Shown here: one piece after another, positions 39,331 through 52,269 of the stretch
Layout: every line of letters starts with the position of its first letter
How positions within the stretch are numbered: position 1 is the stretch's first letter
Source of the DNA: Camarhynchus parvulus
Taxonomy: Eukaryota; Chordata; Aves; Passeriformes; Thraupidae
Reading direction: 5' to 3'
Length of the DNA: 64,000 nucleotides
NCBI RefSeq assembly: GCF_901933205.1
Contig: NC_044573.1
Location: 85,332,546 to 85,396,545, forward strand
Position numbers and translations under genes: made by a program
Notes under the pieces: model-generated
What the model saw: the letters and a program-made list of their open reading frames with translations, nothing else
Told to the model about the DNA's origin: nothing
Database searches by the model: none

Positions 39331-41992
39331 TCTCATTAATTTAGGAATTATCTCAAGTACTTAAAAACAAGAAATGAGGGGGAATTTTTGGTGAATAATT
39401 TCTAATAATTAACATTAAAATTATCACAATTTTATTATTTATTACTTTAATATGCATACTCTACTTCAGAAGCCAAGAGAAGCCCATCTTAGCAACCAAG
39501 ATAAACAGGCAGTCTAATATAGGCATCTATTATTCTCATTTCATTACCATTTTGCTTTTGTTTCATGATTCTCCAAAAAAAATCCAGCAGTGCATATGTG
39601 TATGTGTTGGCGGTGTGGGAGATAAACAAAAGATTATTTTTAAAATTATCTTGTTTTCTGAAAGAGGGAAACATATGAATGAGGTTTGTAGACAGAAAAG
39701 AAGGTTTAAAGAATGTTATTCTCTGCCTGGTTTGAATTGGGCCTGTTATCAAAATTTCTCTTCAAACTGCTTTATGATCAGAGTCAGTCTCATTATATGG
39801 GCTTCACTTAGCCAATAGCTAGTTAGCACTCTTAATGAATTCATTGAGTTCAATGGACATGAGAATACATAGTTTTCACTGAAATGCAAATATGAACACA
39901 GGAATAATCTGGGATGCCAGCAGGAGTATACTTTAGACTGAACTGGGAAAAATATAACTGTCAAAATCCATGGCCCCTAATAATGTCAGCAGATACTCTT
40001 GTGAACACAAACAGTATGAAAACCGAGGAAAGTCTCCAAGTAATATCGGAAACTGCAAGATTATGAGAACGCTTGTCTACAAAATTTGTTTTACAAGAGA
40101 AATTGATTGTGTGTGACTGGATGACAGGGGAGATGGCGCTGAACTTCCACTGTGGTAATTCAGAAATAAGGGACTGCAGAATTCCCCTCAAATTCTTGAA
40201 CATTTCTGATGCTCTATGTGTCCCATGATCACTACATCCCTGTCTAGCACAGAGTGATCCTAAACCAGACTGTGATCATACAGTCAAAAATCGCAAGACT
40301 CAGTCAAGGCAAGCAGGTAAGTACCAGATGACAGCAAGAGAACATGATTCACAGTTTAACCTAATTATAAGCATCAGAAATATGATTACTACATTTTATA
40401 AAGGTTTTCAGTCCCCTTTAATTTGACAGCTAGCGTATAAAATATGTTTTTCCTCTCTAAAGCAAACAAGCATCAAAATGTCATAGCACATATCAAAAAC
40501 CCATAGCACATAGGTTATGGACTAATTAACATGTGATCTACCACAGTTACATAGAAATTCTAGAAAATCCCACAATAAAGATGTACAGCAACAAATCAAA
40601 AGGGGACAGATTTTGACAACTGGACTTCCTTCTCATTGTGGAGTCCAGCTTAAAATTTTGTAACAGCTGTAATTTAATTATTAGTTTTCAGTCAGAATAT
40701 AATCAAAGGGAAGTGACTGATGTCTGATCAATGACAGTTGCAATAATTACTGTATACACAGCATTTAGGAGTGCTGATCGGCAGGGCTTCCATACATAAT
40801 CATGTCAATTCAACATATATAATTTAAAATAAAGCAGACTTATCTTTTCAACATAACAGAAGATGCAGAAATACTAATATAAAACGGCTTATTGCACTCT
40901 GTATGTGTAATATATGTTTAGATGGCAGAAAATAAAGGGCAGCAATTGTCCTCACTCTCAAATATTAAAGAATTTAAGAATAAAAATTCTCATTTACAAC
41001 CAGTAATTGAATTAATGTTATCATCTGTTTAGTTGTAAAATTGTTTGTTTTGGAACCATATCCCAGCTCCCATCTCCTAAATCTTCACTTTCTAATACTT
41101 TTGATAGTACAGTACTACGTACAAATGCATCAAACCACCGCTGACACATACAGGCTCAGTTTCAAAAGTATGGAATAGGCAAAGAGCAACACCTTTATGT
41201 TTTTCAAAGATGTACTAAGTGTCAGATGAAAAACCAGATCTACCTCCAAGAGGAAAAAGAAATTGAGCACAAATACATTTTCACTTTTTCACTATGGTGA
41301 GTCTCACATGCATCTTATCATGCTGACTTAACTACATTAAAAAAAAAAAGCTTTAAATAATTGATGATGAATATTACAGTATACATTCAAGCGCTGCTTT
41401 GCTTTCTTAAATGAATCTATTTTTTTCCCCCAAGAAATAATAGTTCCTTAAATGTGAAATAGATTTTTTTAGGTGGGAATTCCATGGTTTTGGAGGGAAA
41501 AAAAATCTTTTTTGGTTGGCCATCATTTAGTATCAACCCAAAACCTGTAATTAATACGTCCTATATATGTCCTAATTGGTGAATAATTAGCTTGCTAGTA
41601 AGACTCCTTATTTGACTTTATATTTAATATTTCTGTTAAATCTTATTAGCATGTAGGCTTGCCAACAAAATTAGAAAGCTTATGATTTTGAATTGGGAAG
41701 CTAAAATTTTGGGAATAGGTATTTTATCCACATGAGGGAAAAAACCCCCAACACTTCAAATATGAGTTTGAACCTGTATTGCACACATAAATTATCTTTC
41801 CTTCCATTATATTATCTTTTCATGTTGGCAGAAACTATTTGTCAGCATTAAAGTGATCAGGTCATAACTTGATTTCTTTCCTTAAACAGCTATGTAATGT
41901 ATGATGAATCACATTTTAGCTCTGTACTACAAAAGTTTCCTCTTCCTAATACATTAATAGGTGAAAAACCTTAGAAAAATCTGATTTAAAGA

Positions 41993-42468
41993 AGGGCCAC
42001 AAAGATGATTAGAAAGTGGAGCACCTTTCCTATGAAGATGGTTTGAGAGAGCTGGGGCTGCTCATTTGGGAGAAGACTTTGGGCAGACCTCAGTGCAGCC
42101 TCCAGTAAATCAAGAGAAGAAGGAAAAGGACTTATAAAAAGGAGGAAGAGGGACTTTTTGTACAGGAAAGAGTGACAGTATAAGGTGCAATGGTTTTGAA
42201 CTGAAAGAGGGGAGCTCTAGATTAGATATTAGGAAATTGGATGATGAATTATTTCCTAAAGAGGGTTTTGAGGCACTGGAACAGGTTTCCCAGGGAGGCT
42301 GTGTGTGCACTACCCCTTTTAGTATTCAAGCTTAGTTTGGATGGGGCTTTGAACAACCTGGTCTTGTGGAAGATGTCCCTGCCCACTGCAGAGACCTGGA
42401 ACTAGGTGGTCTTTTATGTTTCTTCCAACCCAAGTCATTCTGTATTTTATTCTCTGATTCTATGATTA
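41993..42468 (+). mobile_element. CR1 LINE, sense 3' portion with intact tail
   Basis: Landmarks: GGGCCACAAAGATGATTAGA, GAGAGCTGGGGCTGCTCA, TTAGATATTAGGAAATTGGA, GAGGCACTGGAACAGGTTTC, CCAGGGAGGCTGTG, GAAGATGTCCCTGCCCACTG, GGAACTAGGTGGTC, ending CTGATTCTATGATT. The ORF2 remnant is broken. Complete 3' UTR. Confidence 0.93.
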
Positions 42469-44837
42469 ACATAAAAAAGGGAACAGCAGTCATTGATGGG
42501 CATGTCTCCTGGAAGGAACTCAGTAATAATTGTATAATATACAATAATAACTTTCCTTTTCCTATAGATATGTGAAGTACCAGAATGTTCTGCTGAAATT
42601 ATTCAATAATCTTGGTTTAAAATGTTGAACATTAGCCTGTTACTTTGTGCTGTATTCTAGGTAAGCTACAGCTGGAAAAATGCTACTCTAGGAACCCATA
42701 TTATTTTCTTCACAGCCACAGCCACCAGCTCACACACACAAAAGTCTTCTATACTTTGTAGGAAATTATGTGCAATAAAAAGGTTAAAAAAAATTACATA
42801 TGCCATTTTCATGGGGAAAGAAAAAGAAATAAGAACTTTAAACTGCACAAAGCCCTTGCTGCTGCAGTGTCAGCAGTTCTGTAGAAAAGTCAATCACCCC
42901 ATCATTGCTTCACTGTTCTCTTGACCCTGGAGAGATGGAAGACAGAAATGGTTTCTGAAGAAACAATCAAAAAATAAACAACAAAGAAACAGAACAAAAA
43001 CAAACAAAAATTTAAAATGTTGCATACGTGATAAATCATGGTTTGTTAAAGTAAAAGAGATTTAATAGCAAGTGAGAGCTCAGACTTCAAGTATTACCTC
43101 TACACTTTGGATTATGATGTACAGAATATACATATGGTTTATTGCTTGCTGGAGACAGGGAAAAGTGAATACCGTGAATAATTCATACTTAATTCCTATT
43201 ATCGCGGCACAATTCAAGAAAGCAGAGGAAATATATTGCTATTCAACACACATTTTATACATTCTTGTCAGAAAGTTTTTGGTAAGCTGTATTTTATTAT
43301 GTTACATTAGCAACTTTCATCATATGCATTACTGCTCCATTAAAACAAAACTGCTTATTTCAACCAACATGAATAATAACAAGCAGCATTGTTTATATTA
43401 TTAGGTAGGCTGCAGCAAAGTAAATAATACTTGGAAGGCCTGAGAAGCCATGAAGGGAAGTAGACATTTTAAAATCACTTTCCAAAGGATTTATATTATA
43501 TATGTCTAAAATAACTGACAGATGTGCATACATACAGCAGAAAAAATCACAGCTGCATGTATGTGTCTTCCCATTAGTGTAAATAATTTAATTAGCAGCT
43601 TTGCTGTGTGGGAGAAAACCAAATTGTTTGGAATCCATTATTAAAAGTTTTTTAGGACTGTCTTGAAAAACCTGAAGAAGTTTTTTTCAGATTTTAACAC
43701 ACAGGTCTGCAACTAACTCTTAGGTAAACTAAATGTGAGATACTAAAAGAGTAATGTTTACTGACAGACATTGTAACACAGAGATTACAGCATTTACCTG
43801 TATTTGACATAGAAAAAAAAATTGTGCCCTTATGGTATACACTAAGATGGAGGCAATTGCACATACAAAGTCTCAGTACACCATATTTGTAAAATTCATA
43901 GTTCTGTGTCTTAACATCCAACTTACATCCCACCCCACCCCACCTCTTCAGCAACAGAGGTGCTTTTCTGTTTATCCAGTCCTGTTATGTTTTCCCTACA
44001 CCTCTCTATGAATCCCCTATTCAGGAATGCTGCATACAGAAAAAAATATATTGTAACAAGAGTTATGCTAAAATTAATGACCATTTTCAGATGTGGAAAA
44101 TAGGTATTGCAACCAACCCTGAAACGAGTTTTGAAATCTATAAACTCTTGAGGTGTCTGTTTTGAAGTCACTTGTCTGTGGCAGGTTATGTATCTATTGG
44201 CAGTCAATGGTCACTTTGTCAGCTCCCATCTGCCTTTACGCTGAGCCTCTTCCGGGCTGACCTATGTCTCTATGTCTTGTTGATACATTTCTCCTTTCTG
44301 TTAAAAATATAGCCATTTGCTATTTTATCTGATGCATACGACAAAGAAAAAAAGGTCAAAATAAATATTCGCTAGCTCCTGGCTAAACTGAATTACTGAA
44401 TATAATGCTATGTAAGGAAATGACCCACAAGGAACACATCTGAATAATAACTGTTGTCTTAGTGTACCCCACTTGCATCTCTGCTTCATTCCTATGAGTT
44501 CTACATCCTGACAATTAACTGCATATAGAAAATGAAAATTTCCTTAGAATATAAAATGCAAATTAAAAATATATTTTGCACCTTTTCTCAGTTAAATTAG
44601 AATGTAGCTATATTTTGAAATCTTCCTCCATCAACTGATAAAGCTATATTTTTGCTTTAATGTAAGTTTCTTTCAATAATATAGAACTGAAATATTTGTT
44701 TTTCTTCTAATATATGGTGAAATCAATTATCTAACGTCTTGTTTTTCTGTAGAATTAAGACTACATTATGCAACAAAGCATTATCGTAACAGGTGCCATT
44801 AGACTTAAAACTTCTTTTTTATATGTATCACAAAACC

Positions 44838-45545
44838 ATAGTCATAGAATTCCAGGTGGGAAGGATTCTCAAGAATTGTCTAGTCCAACCTTTCTTGGAA
44901 AAAGCACAGTCTAACTAAAATGGTCCAGCACCCTGTCCAGCTGAATCTTAAAAGCATCTGATACCAGGAATCCACCACCTCCCTGGGAAGATTTTTCCAA
45001 TGGCTGCTTTTCTTTGTGAAATAATTTCTTTCTGTGTCCATTTGGAATCTACCCAGAAGTGACTTTTACCCTATACCTCCTAATTTTTCCATGCAACTCC
45101 TTGTAAAAAATGGGAGTCTCCATTTTCTTTGTAGCCACCCTTTCAGTACTGGAGCATGGTGACAAGGTCTCCCCTTCCCTAGGCTGAACAATCCCAGTTC
45201 TCTCAGTTTTTCCTCACATGGCAACTTCCCAGTCACTGGTCATCTTTGTGGCCTTTCTCTGGACCCTCTCCAGCCTGTCCATGTCTTTTTGTATAGTGGG
45301 AGAAAAACTGAACACAGTATGCCAGGTGTGGCCTGACAAGCCCTGAGCAGAGCGGGACAATTACTTGTTAATCTCTGCTGGTGATGCTGTTGCTGGTGAG
45401 CCCAGCGCCGCGCTGGCTTCCTTTGCAGGAGCAGCACGCCTGCTCACTCACAGTGAGCTTGCTGACCACCAGGACCCCCAGGTCCCTTTCCACAGAGCTG
45501 CTCCCCAGATGGATAGATCCCAGCCTGTGCTGCAGTCCTGGATGA
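44838..45545 (-). mobile_element. CR1 LINE fragment, antisense, about 0.7 kb
   Basis: Antisense CR1 with tail at 44838 (TCATAGAATTCCAGGTGGGA), then TGTCTAGTCCAACCTTTC, CCACCACCTCCCTGGGAA, GACAAGGTCTCCCC, GGCTGAACAATCCCAGTTCTC, CTCTGGACCCTCTCCAGCC, GAACACAGTATGCCAGGTGTGG and CCCCCAGGTCCCTTTCCACAGAGC. The 3' part differs from the other copies here, suggesting another subfamily. It ends at the 5' truncation point against an AT microsatellite. Open frames on both strands are shadows of the dead ORF2. Confidence 0.92.
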
Positions 45546-45546
45546 A

Positions 45547-45612
45547 ATATATGTATATAGATATAAATATACACACTATATATATATATCTATATATAAA
45601 TAATATATTGTG
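45547..45612 (+). repeat. AT-rich microsatellite at the CR1 truncation point
   Basis: ATATATGTATATAGATATAA and (TA)n runs continue for about 65 bp directly beyond the 5'-truncated end of the antisense CR1. Confidence 0.85.
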
Positions 45613-46618
45613 TGTAAAATCTTGGGTTTTGTTCTATGATCTTTACAATGATAAAAATAAATCCACTGTAACAATCTTTTAAGGACAACTTTGGGTCACA
45701 TGTCTCAGAATTACAGAGAATTTCAGAATGCTAGGTTGGATTTTTTCTAGAAAAATAGGAAGATGTAAAATAGCACTTGTTAGTACCTTATCTTCTGTTT
45801 ACTCTATTCCCGCTAATACCTTAATTCTCAACAACCTTACAAAAGCCTGTAATTACTACTAGGTGTAATTTATCCCTTAAACCAGTATATGCTTTAATAA
45901 TGCACTAACCAAAGTTCATATACATGTAATCACCCCTGTTTTGCTTTTTTTCTCCACACTATTGGCCTAAACCAATTTAATCCTTTGCCTAATCATTTAA
46001 ATATATTTTATATGTGTTTCTAGTTTTTTGATTTTATGATCAATAAGTAGTGGAAGTATCCTGGTGCATATCTAGCATACTGAAAGGTCCTTCAGGTAGC
46101 ACAACAAAATAGTTAAACGTTATTAATTTTTACTCAATTTTGCTCTAGCAGCTGAAAAAAATAATATCCAAAATATGGAGTGAGCAGTACTTAATTGTTA
46201 TAGTTTGTGGTGGTGATATAGATACACAGCTATTTTCCAGATTTGGCATGGTGGCTAAAGAAACACAATTACCCAAAATGTAATGGAATATTTTAACTAT
46301 GGGGAAAAAGAAGTGCATGCCCTGAAGCACAGCATCCAAGATGCTCTTTTGCATCTGCATGCTATCAGCAAAAAGAACAATACTATAATTTTCCAATATT
46401 TGCCAAAAGAATTGTCTTGAAATGAATAACTGCAGAAGGGTACACCTGTGAATGCTCTTTGTAAAACAAAGGGTATGACATGGGATATGAGAAGTCAATA
46501 GAAACCTGTCATTCAAATTCTCCTATGCTAACCTCTGCATGCTGCAAAGCCAACAAATGCTATTTTCTTCATAATGCCATTTGTGAAGGTAACTGATGGC
46601 AAACACAAGCAATTAGAA

Positions 46619-46651
46619 ATAAAATATCTGCTTTATTATAAAATATCTGCT
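46619..46651 (+). repeat. 14-bp direct repeat, 19-bp step
   Basis: ATAAAATATCTGCT occurs at 46619-46632 and 46638-46651. Small slippage duplication in AT-rich intron. Confidence 0.75.
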
Positions 46652-47229
46652 ATATTAAACTATTTTCTACTGAGATCAGTACAAATCAAGCAGGCATGTT
46701 AGATAACTGTAATAAAAGCATTTAACTAAAAAAAGAAATATTTTTCCTTTTTACAGTTGATACAAGTACTAAAGTCAGTTAGGCACAGTAAATGAAGCCC
46801 ATACACTGCGCATCTAAATCATTGGTAGTTGTGTACTATCTTCCAAAGTTTTCAGAACTTTTTGAACTGAGTAAACAATCAATCAGAACATCGTTCCTGT
46901 CAAAAATATCCAGTGATGATACTCACTAAAATGCAGAACAAATTGGTGATGCTCCCACATTTGTTTTAGCACTATAGTATAAATCAGCAGCATATAAAAG
47001 GGTAATCAGACAACAGAACTGACAGCAGTGTTTTACAGTACTCAATAAATTTCATGCCTGAATAGAAAATGACAGAGCAGCACTGAAAGCACTGTGTGCT
47101 TTCCAGCTTTGCAGTCCAGATTCAGCAAATGACCAAGGAATTTACAACATGACATCAATGAAATTAATGCTTCAAAACCTGAAGTTGTGAAAAAGCTTCA
47201 AATCAAAAAGCTTCCTTAAAATCTCTTTA

Positions 47230-47237
47230 TGACGTCA
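47230..47237. promoter_or_regulatory. Perfect 8-bp CRE palindrome
   Basis: TGACGTCA, the full cAMP-response element consensus, lies about 500 bp downstream of the CUB exon (in the sense direction). About one chance occurrence is expected in a window this size, somewhat less in CpG-poor sequence, so function is only a possibility. Confidence 0.25.
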
Positions 47238-47732
47238 GTGGTATTTGGAAAGATAAGACACAAGCTTCTGACCTTTAAAGATCCCTAACTGCTTAACGGA
47301 GAATTTCAGTTTTGGCAATGTCAAACAATTTATGGCTGAACTAATCTCAGTAAGAATTCTTTCAAAAATTGGTGACTGGCGCCTTCAAGAAAGGGACTCT
47401 TGGCAAAACTGGAATTCCACCAGCAGAAAAATAAAAAAAAAAAATACTGAATCATTGGAATACTTCTGTGCTCAGAGTCTTCACCAAAACTGACCTTGGA
47501 CTGTGTAAATTTTAAGTACAACTGATGTTATTGATATACCAGCTAGGGCCATAAAAGTCTGAAATTTGGATTAACATCTTTCTCTGGGAGATCTTGGAGC
47601 ACTGTGTCCCCTTGGCTGGGGATGAACCAATATATGTTCTAACATATCATCAGAACATATACTCAGGAGAGAGAAGGCAAGGTAAAGAGACAGACTGACA
47701 GAAAGAAATTGGGAAAGAAACAAGGGACCTTA

Positions 47733-47983
<251 letters not shown>

Positions 47984-48501
47984 TTTCTTTCCCCTCACTC
48001 AGTATATATTCTTACATAAGTACCTATATGAAAACGTAATTTTAAAATACCTTTTCTACATTACAAACAGCACATAAAATTGTATTTATACCATTCTTCC
48101 CTTTGGATTAAAAACCCTCATAGCTGGATTTTCTGAGACATTCAACATCTTTTTATGCATTGAATCATTATTTAGGGTTCTGTGGTATTAACAATGTATG
48201 ACTTATTCATTCAAATGTGAAATTTCAGCATTAACTTTAATGCCAGAAATTCAACAGACTTACAGTTCTAATGACAAGAGAGTGTTCAAAACTTTTTGGC
48301 AAATGCCATTTAAAAAGTTTCTATATAAGTACTAAAATATCAGAGTTTCTGATGCTCTGAAACCTACTTCAACATGAAGAGCAAAATGTAAACCCATTTA
48401 ATATGCTTTGTATTGCAACCAGAAGATTTCTATACTTTGAAAATACAGCAAAATTTCTGTGGTATAATATTTGTAGTTCTATGGGTTTTGTGATAAGAAA
48501 A

Positions 48502-48722
48502 GTGGGTGGATTTTGGTCTTTTTGGTGTTGTGTTTTTGGATTTTTTTTGTGTTTTGGTTTTTTTTTAAATTTGTTTGTTTGTTTGTTTGTTTTGGTTGGT
48601 TGGTTGGTTGGTGGTGTTTTGCTTTGGTTTTGGTTTTTTGGGGCTTATTTTTTTATTTTTATTTAGCTTTTTTTGTTTGGGTTGGGTTGAGTTGGGTTTG
48701 TTTTTTGTTTTTGTTTTTTTTT
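48502..48722 (+). repeat. G/T-only low-complexity tract with GTTT and GGTT runs
   Basis: About 220 bp almost without A or C on the plus strand, including (GTTT)n, (GGTT)n and GGGTTGGGTTGAGTTGGGTT. In the CSMD1 pre-mRNA sense it is an A/C-rich stretch roughly 550-770 nt upstream of the CUB exon acceptor. Frames across it give Phe/Val/Gly or Lys/Asn/Pro low-complexity strings and are not genes. Confidence 0.9.
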
Positions 48723-49943
48723 GATTCTTAGAAAATAACACTAGAAGTTTACTCAGCAGGTTTTGTAACTGGTTTGTATATTCTACAGACTTTGTGAGAG
48801 CATGATAGCTCATTAACGGGAAGTCCTCAGCAAGAAACCTTGACTTACGGTGCACACTGTTGCTAGTTTCCTATTTGACTTTGTTAATTCCCCACACAAC
48901 AGCTCTACTGACTCTGAGCTGGAGAGAAGCGTTAATGAAATATTTGAACAGAGAAAAATATAAGGGCATTCTGTGGACTGTAATGCTTGGATTATTATAT
49001 GCACTTTAGGCACTTCAGAACAAGAAAAATCCTGTATTTTATTGTTACACCTAAACCAGAAGGGTGTTTCTGACTGAAATTTTGTTTTTAACTTCCCAGC
49101 AGTGGGTCTCTCACACTTAATCTTTCAGAGAAATGCTGTCAAATTTTTGCAGGAGGTTTCTAAATCTTAACAAGATGGATTTAATAAAAGGGATTTGGTC
49201 CTAAAACTAAAGAACTTACTAGTATATAATTTTTACTTCTTCTAAATTTCAGATATAATAACTCTAATGAAGAGATAAAAAGGCTGTGGTGATTCAGGAT
49301 TCAGGAAACTTTTAAAATAAAAATCTTCTCTGGTATACCTATCATGTGATTCAATTTAACAAGACATCTTTATTATCCAACATTTGCAAAGAAGGAACCT
49401 CTTAAACCATGAACTTAGCATGAATGTTTCAGTTATGTACTGTTCACTAAAAATTATCAGCATGCTTGCAGACACTTGCAGATGCATTGTATCCTTCTTC
49501 CTACAACCGCAGGGGAAATGTCAGAAAAATGCCACAAACAATTTAAAATAATTTAATTACTACAGAACTGATGTTCTGAAAACAGAAAAGGACAATTATA
49601 GTGACAGCCCACCACCCTGTTTCTCTAACCAGTTACTTCATGTCTCCAACATTTCAGTAAGTCAAGTACCCCTTGCAAGCTGTGCTGCACAGCAGCCTTC
49701 CTACCACTTGGGTGTGAAAGGTTTGCACTAAAAAAGGAGTGCATCCTAGCAATTCATCCAAAATCTGTCAAAGACAGAACCCCATTTTAGGAGAAGATAT
49801 TTGTAATTCTAGTGTATAAAGAATACAGTATACCATATGTAACTGCATATGTAAATGCAGTGTCTTCATTTCTGATATCCATGGAGACAAACAAATTATG
49901 TCCCCAATCTCTTTGGAAATCCTAGAGCTGGCTTAAAGTAAAA

Positions 49944-50036
49944 TTTTATTAACCTTTATTTTTAAGATTTAATAACTTTATAGTTATATTGTTATACAGT
50001 TTATAATATAAACTTTATTAACCTTTATTCTTAAAC
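49944..50036 (+). repeat. AT-rich direct repeat flanking a short AT palindrome
   Basis: TTTATTAACCTTTATT occurs near 49945 and again about 69 bp on near 50014. The intervening bases (TTATATTGTTATACAG, TTATAATATAAAC) are partly self-complementary. Confidence 0.7.
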
Positions 50037-52269
50037 TCCATATTGCTGGGGTAGTAAGTGAACCCTCACAGCCCCCACATGGCCATCATTAGCAGCTTCC
50101 TTACACAGACGTTTGTACTACTTGCAGAAGTTGTCAACTGCCAATGATTACTCCCAGTTTTATCCCAAAACGTGTTTTGTACTCCTATTTGTAGACACAG
50201 GTTATTGTGAATCATTATTTTGGAAAATAAAACAACTTTAATGAGGAATAAGGCATAAAATGTTTTACTACTGTTTAACTTAAGCATTTCTTACAACCCA
50301 GAGACCTTTTTTCTCCACTTTTTTTTTTACTCTCTTGTATATATATTCCTCCAGTACTGAAACTATTCATACACATATTGTCTATTCACCTTGTACCCAA
50401 AAAAACATGAGGCAAAGGAGAATCATAAAGAAAAACGATTACTGTGAAATGCTATTTAGGTTTGTTCTTAATTTTATATGCATATAAAAATATATACTTA
50501 TTTACTTGGTGTTCAGTAAAAAAACAAGTAAAAATCCTAGGAGAAATTTAATACACAATTACCTCCCAGAAAATTCATTGCTGCACACACACAATTTCAA
50601 GGAAAATTTTGCTTCTGTGTGAGCAATACTGAAAGAGGTTTTAAGAGCTATACAGACCCAGAAAACACATCTCCTAAGACTATCCCTGCCTAGTTAAGAT
50701 ACAAGCATGTTAGCAGAGCAGAATGTAGAAAAAATGCCAGCTGCTATCTGTATAATACCTATTTTGTCAATATATGCAAGTCTAAAACCTTCAGAACTCT
50801 CAAATGTTACACCTCTTCAAAGGAGTAAAATTCAGCATCAAACCACTTAAGAGAGATTCAGTTGGAGGATATACTTGGAGAACAGGAACAAAGAGACTTA
50901 GGGTGACAGGTAGCAGCAAATTAGATAAGAGTTGAGCATACAAAATGCCACAAGAAATAATGCAGTTTCTGACTGCAGAGACACCACAGACCAGTGAGAT
51001 TACACTGATGAGATTAGCTAAGATTATTTTGTTTCTTATGTGTATTTTAAGAGAAGAAAGAATCATCAAAGTAAAGAAAATAAACATATCAACAGGAAAA
51101 TGTAAAAAAATATCAGCAGAGATTAAGTTGTTCTACTGGGCTGAATGTCGAATGAATATCACTGAATACACCCCATAAAGTTCTATTCCTACATTTCACT
51201 TTAGTTTTGGCCTTTATGTCAAATAACAAAATAAATATTGCCATTTTTCACAAGATATGCAGTCACTGATTGAGTACAATAGGAACACACTGATTTATTT
51301 TAATACTAAAGGTGTATTAGACTGTGATTGTTTGTATGATACAACATTACTGTTTATATGAGTACAAACTATGCAGCAATTATTATTTTTCTGTCATACG
51401 CTGTCTGTAAGAGCTATTTTTACCTTATGATATAAAAAGTGTATTTTAAGAAAACTGATGCTCTTGGGTTGTTGTTGAAAAATATTTCAAGTGATAATAT
51501 TTAAAGTGAATAAACAGTGTTATTCTTTTTTTCAAAGTTACTTTGTGTATCTGGTACCAGTCCTATTGCACCTACTCAGGCTCAGTATTTCCCAGTTGTG
51601 ATCCCTAAGTGAGAGCCAAAGAAGAAAACAAAACACTGCAATTTTGCCCTTAATAGTGGTGTCAAATGGGTAGTAGAATCACTAGGAATCAGTATAATTT
51701 TAATAATGCATTGCTGTAAGATTTTGAACAAACTTAGAAAAATAAAAACTTAGAAAACACTTATTAAAAAGTCAGATTTTTATTTTCCTGGGTCTTTAGG
51801 GTTTATTTATCTCATACTCCCCCTACACACACTTCCCACCCTGTTTACCATATTCATTGACTTTTTTTTTTGTTTGTTTCAAGTTTCAAATGCTTCTACA
51901 AAAAATATGCAAAAAGAAGCACTTCTCTTCTTGTAATTCATAAAGTAGTCTGTGGAAGACTAACACATATGTATGCATATACATATTTATATAATAATAG
52001 TTAGGAATTTTTGCAGGATACATGTATTTTGAACAAGAAAACTATAAAATGCATCAAAACTAACTCTAGTAAAGTCAGTGCTGCTAAAGATATTTTGATC
52101 AATCATATTGAAAATGAAGTAATGTATATTCTTATGACTGTAAGTAGTACCTTCCATTCTGCAGCTACAGAGACTGAGAAAATGTATCTAGCAAGACTGG
52201 ATCTTCCTCATTCCTTGAAATAGTTTCTTAAATGACTTTGTTAAAGTAGTAAATTTAATAAGTAAGAAC

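Noticed and set aside
38041..39364. Several long frames on both strands, up to 164 codons
   Set aside because: All lie within the two CR1 fragments and are antisense shadows or broken pieces of the LINE ORF2.
48403..48731. Hydrophobic-looking frames rich in Phe, Val, Gly and Trp
   Set aside because: Produced by the G/T-only tract; amino-acid use reflects base composition, not a membrane protein.
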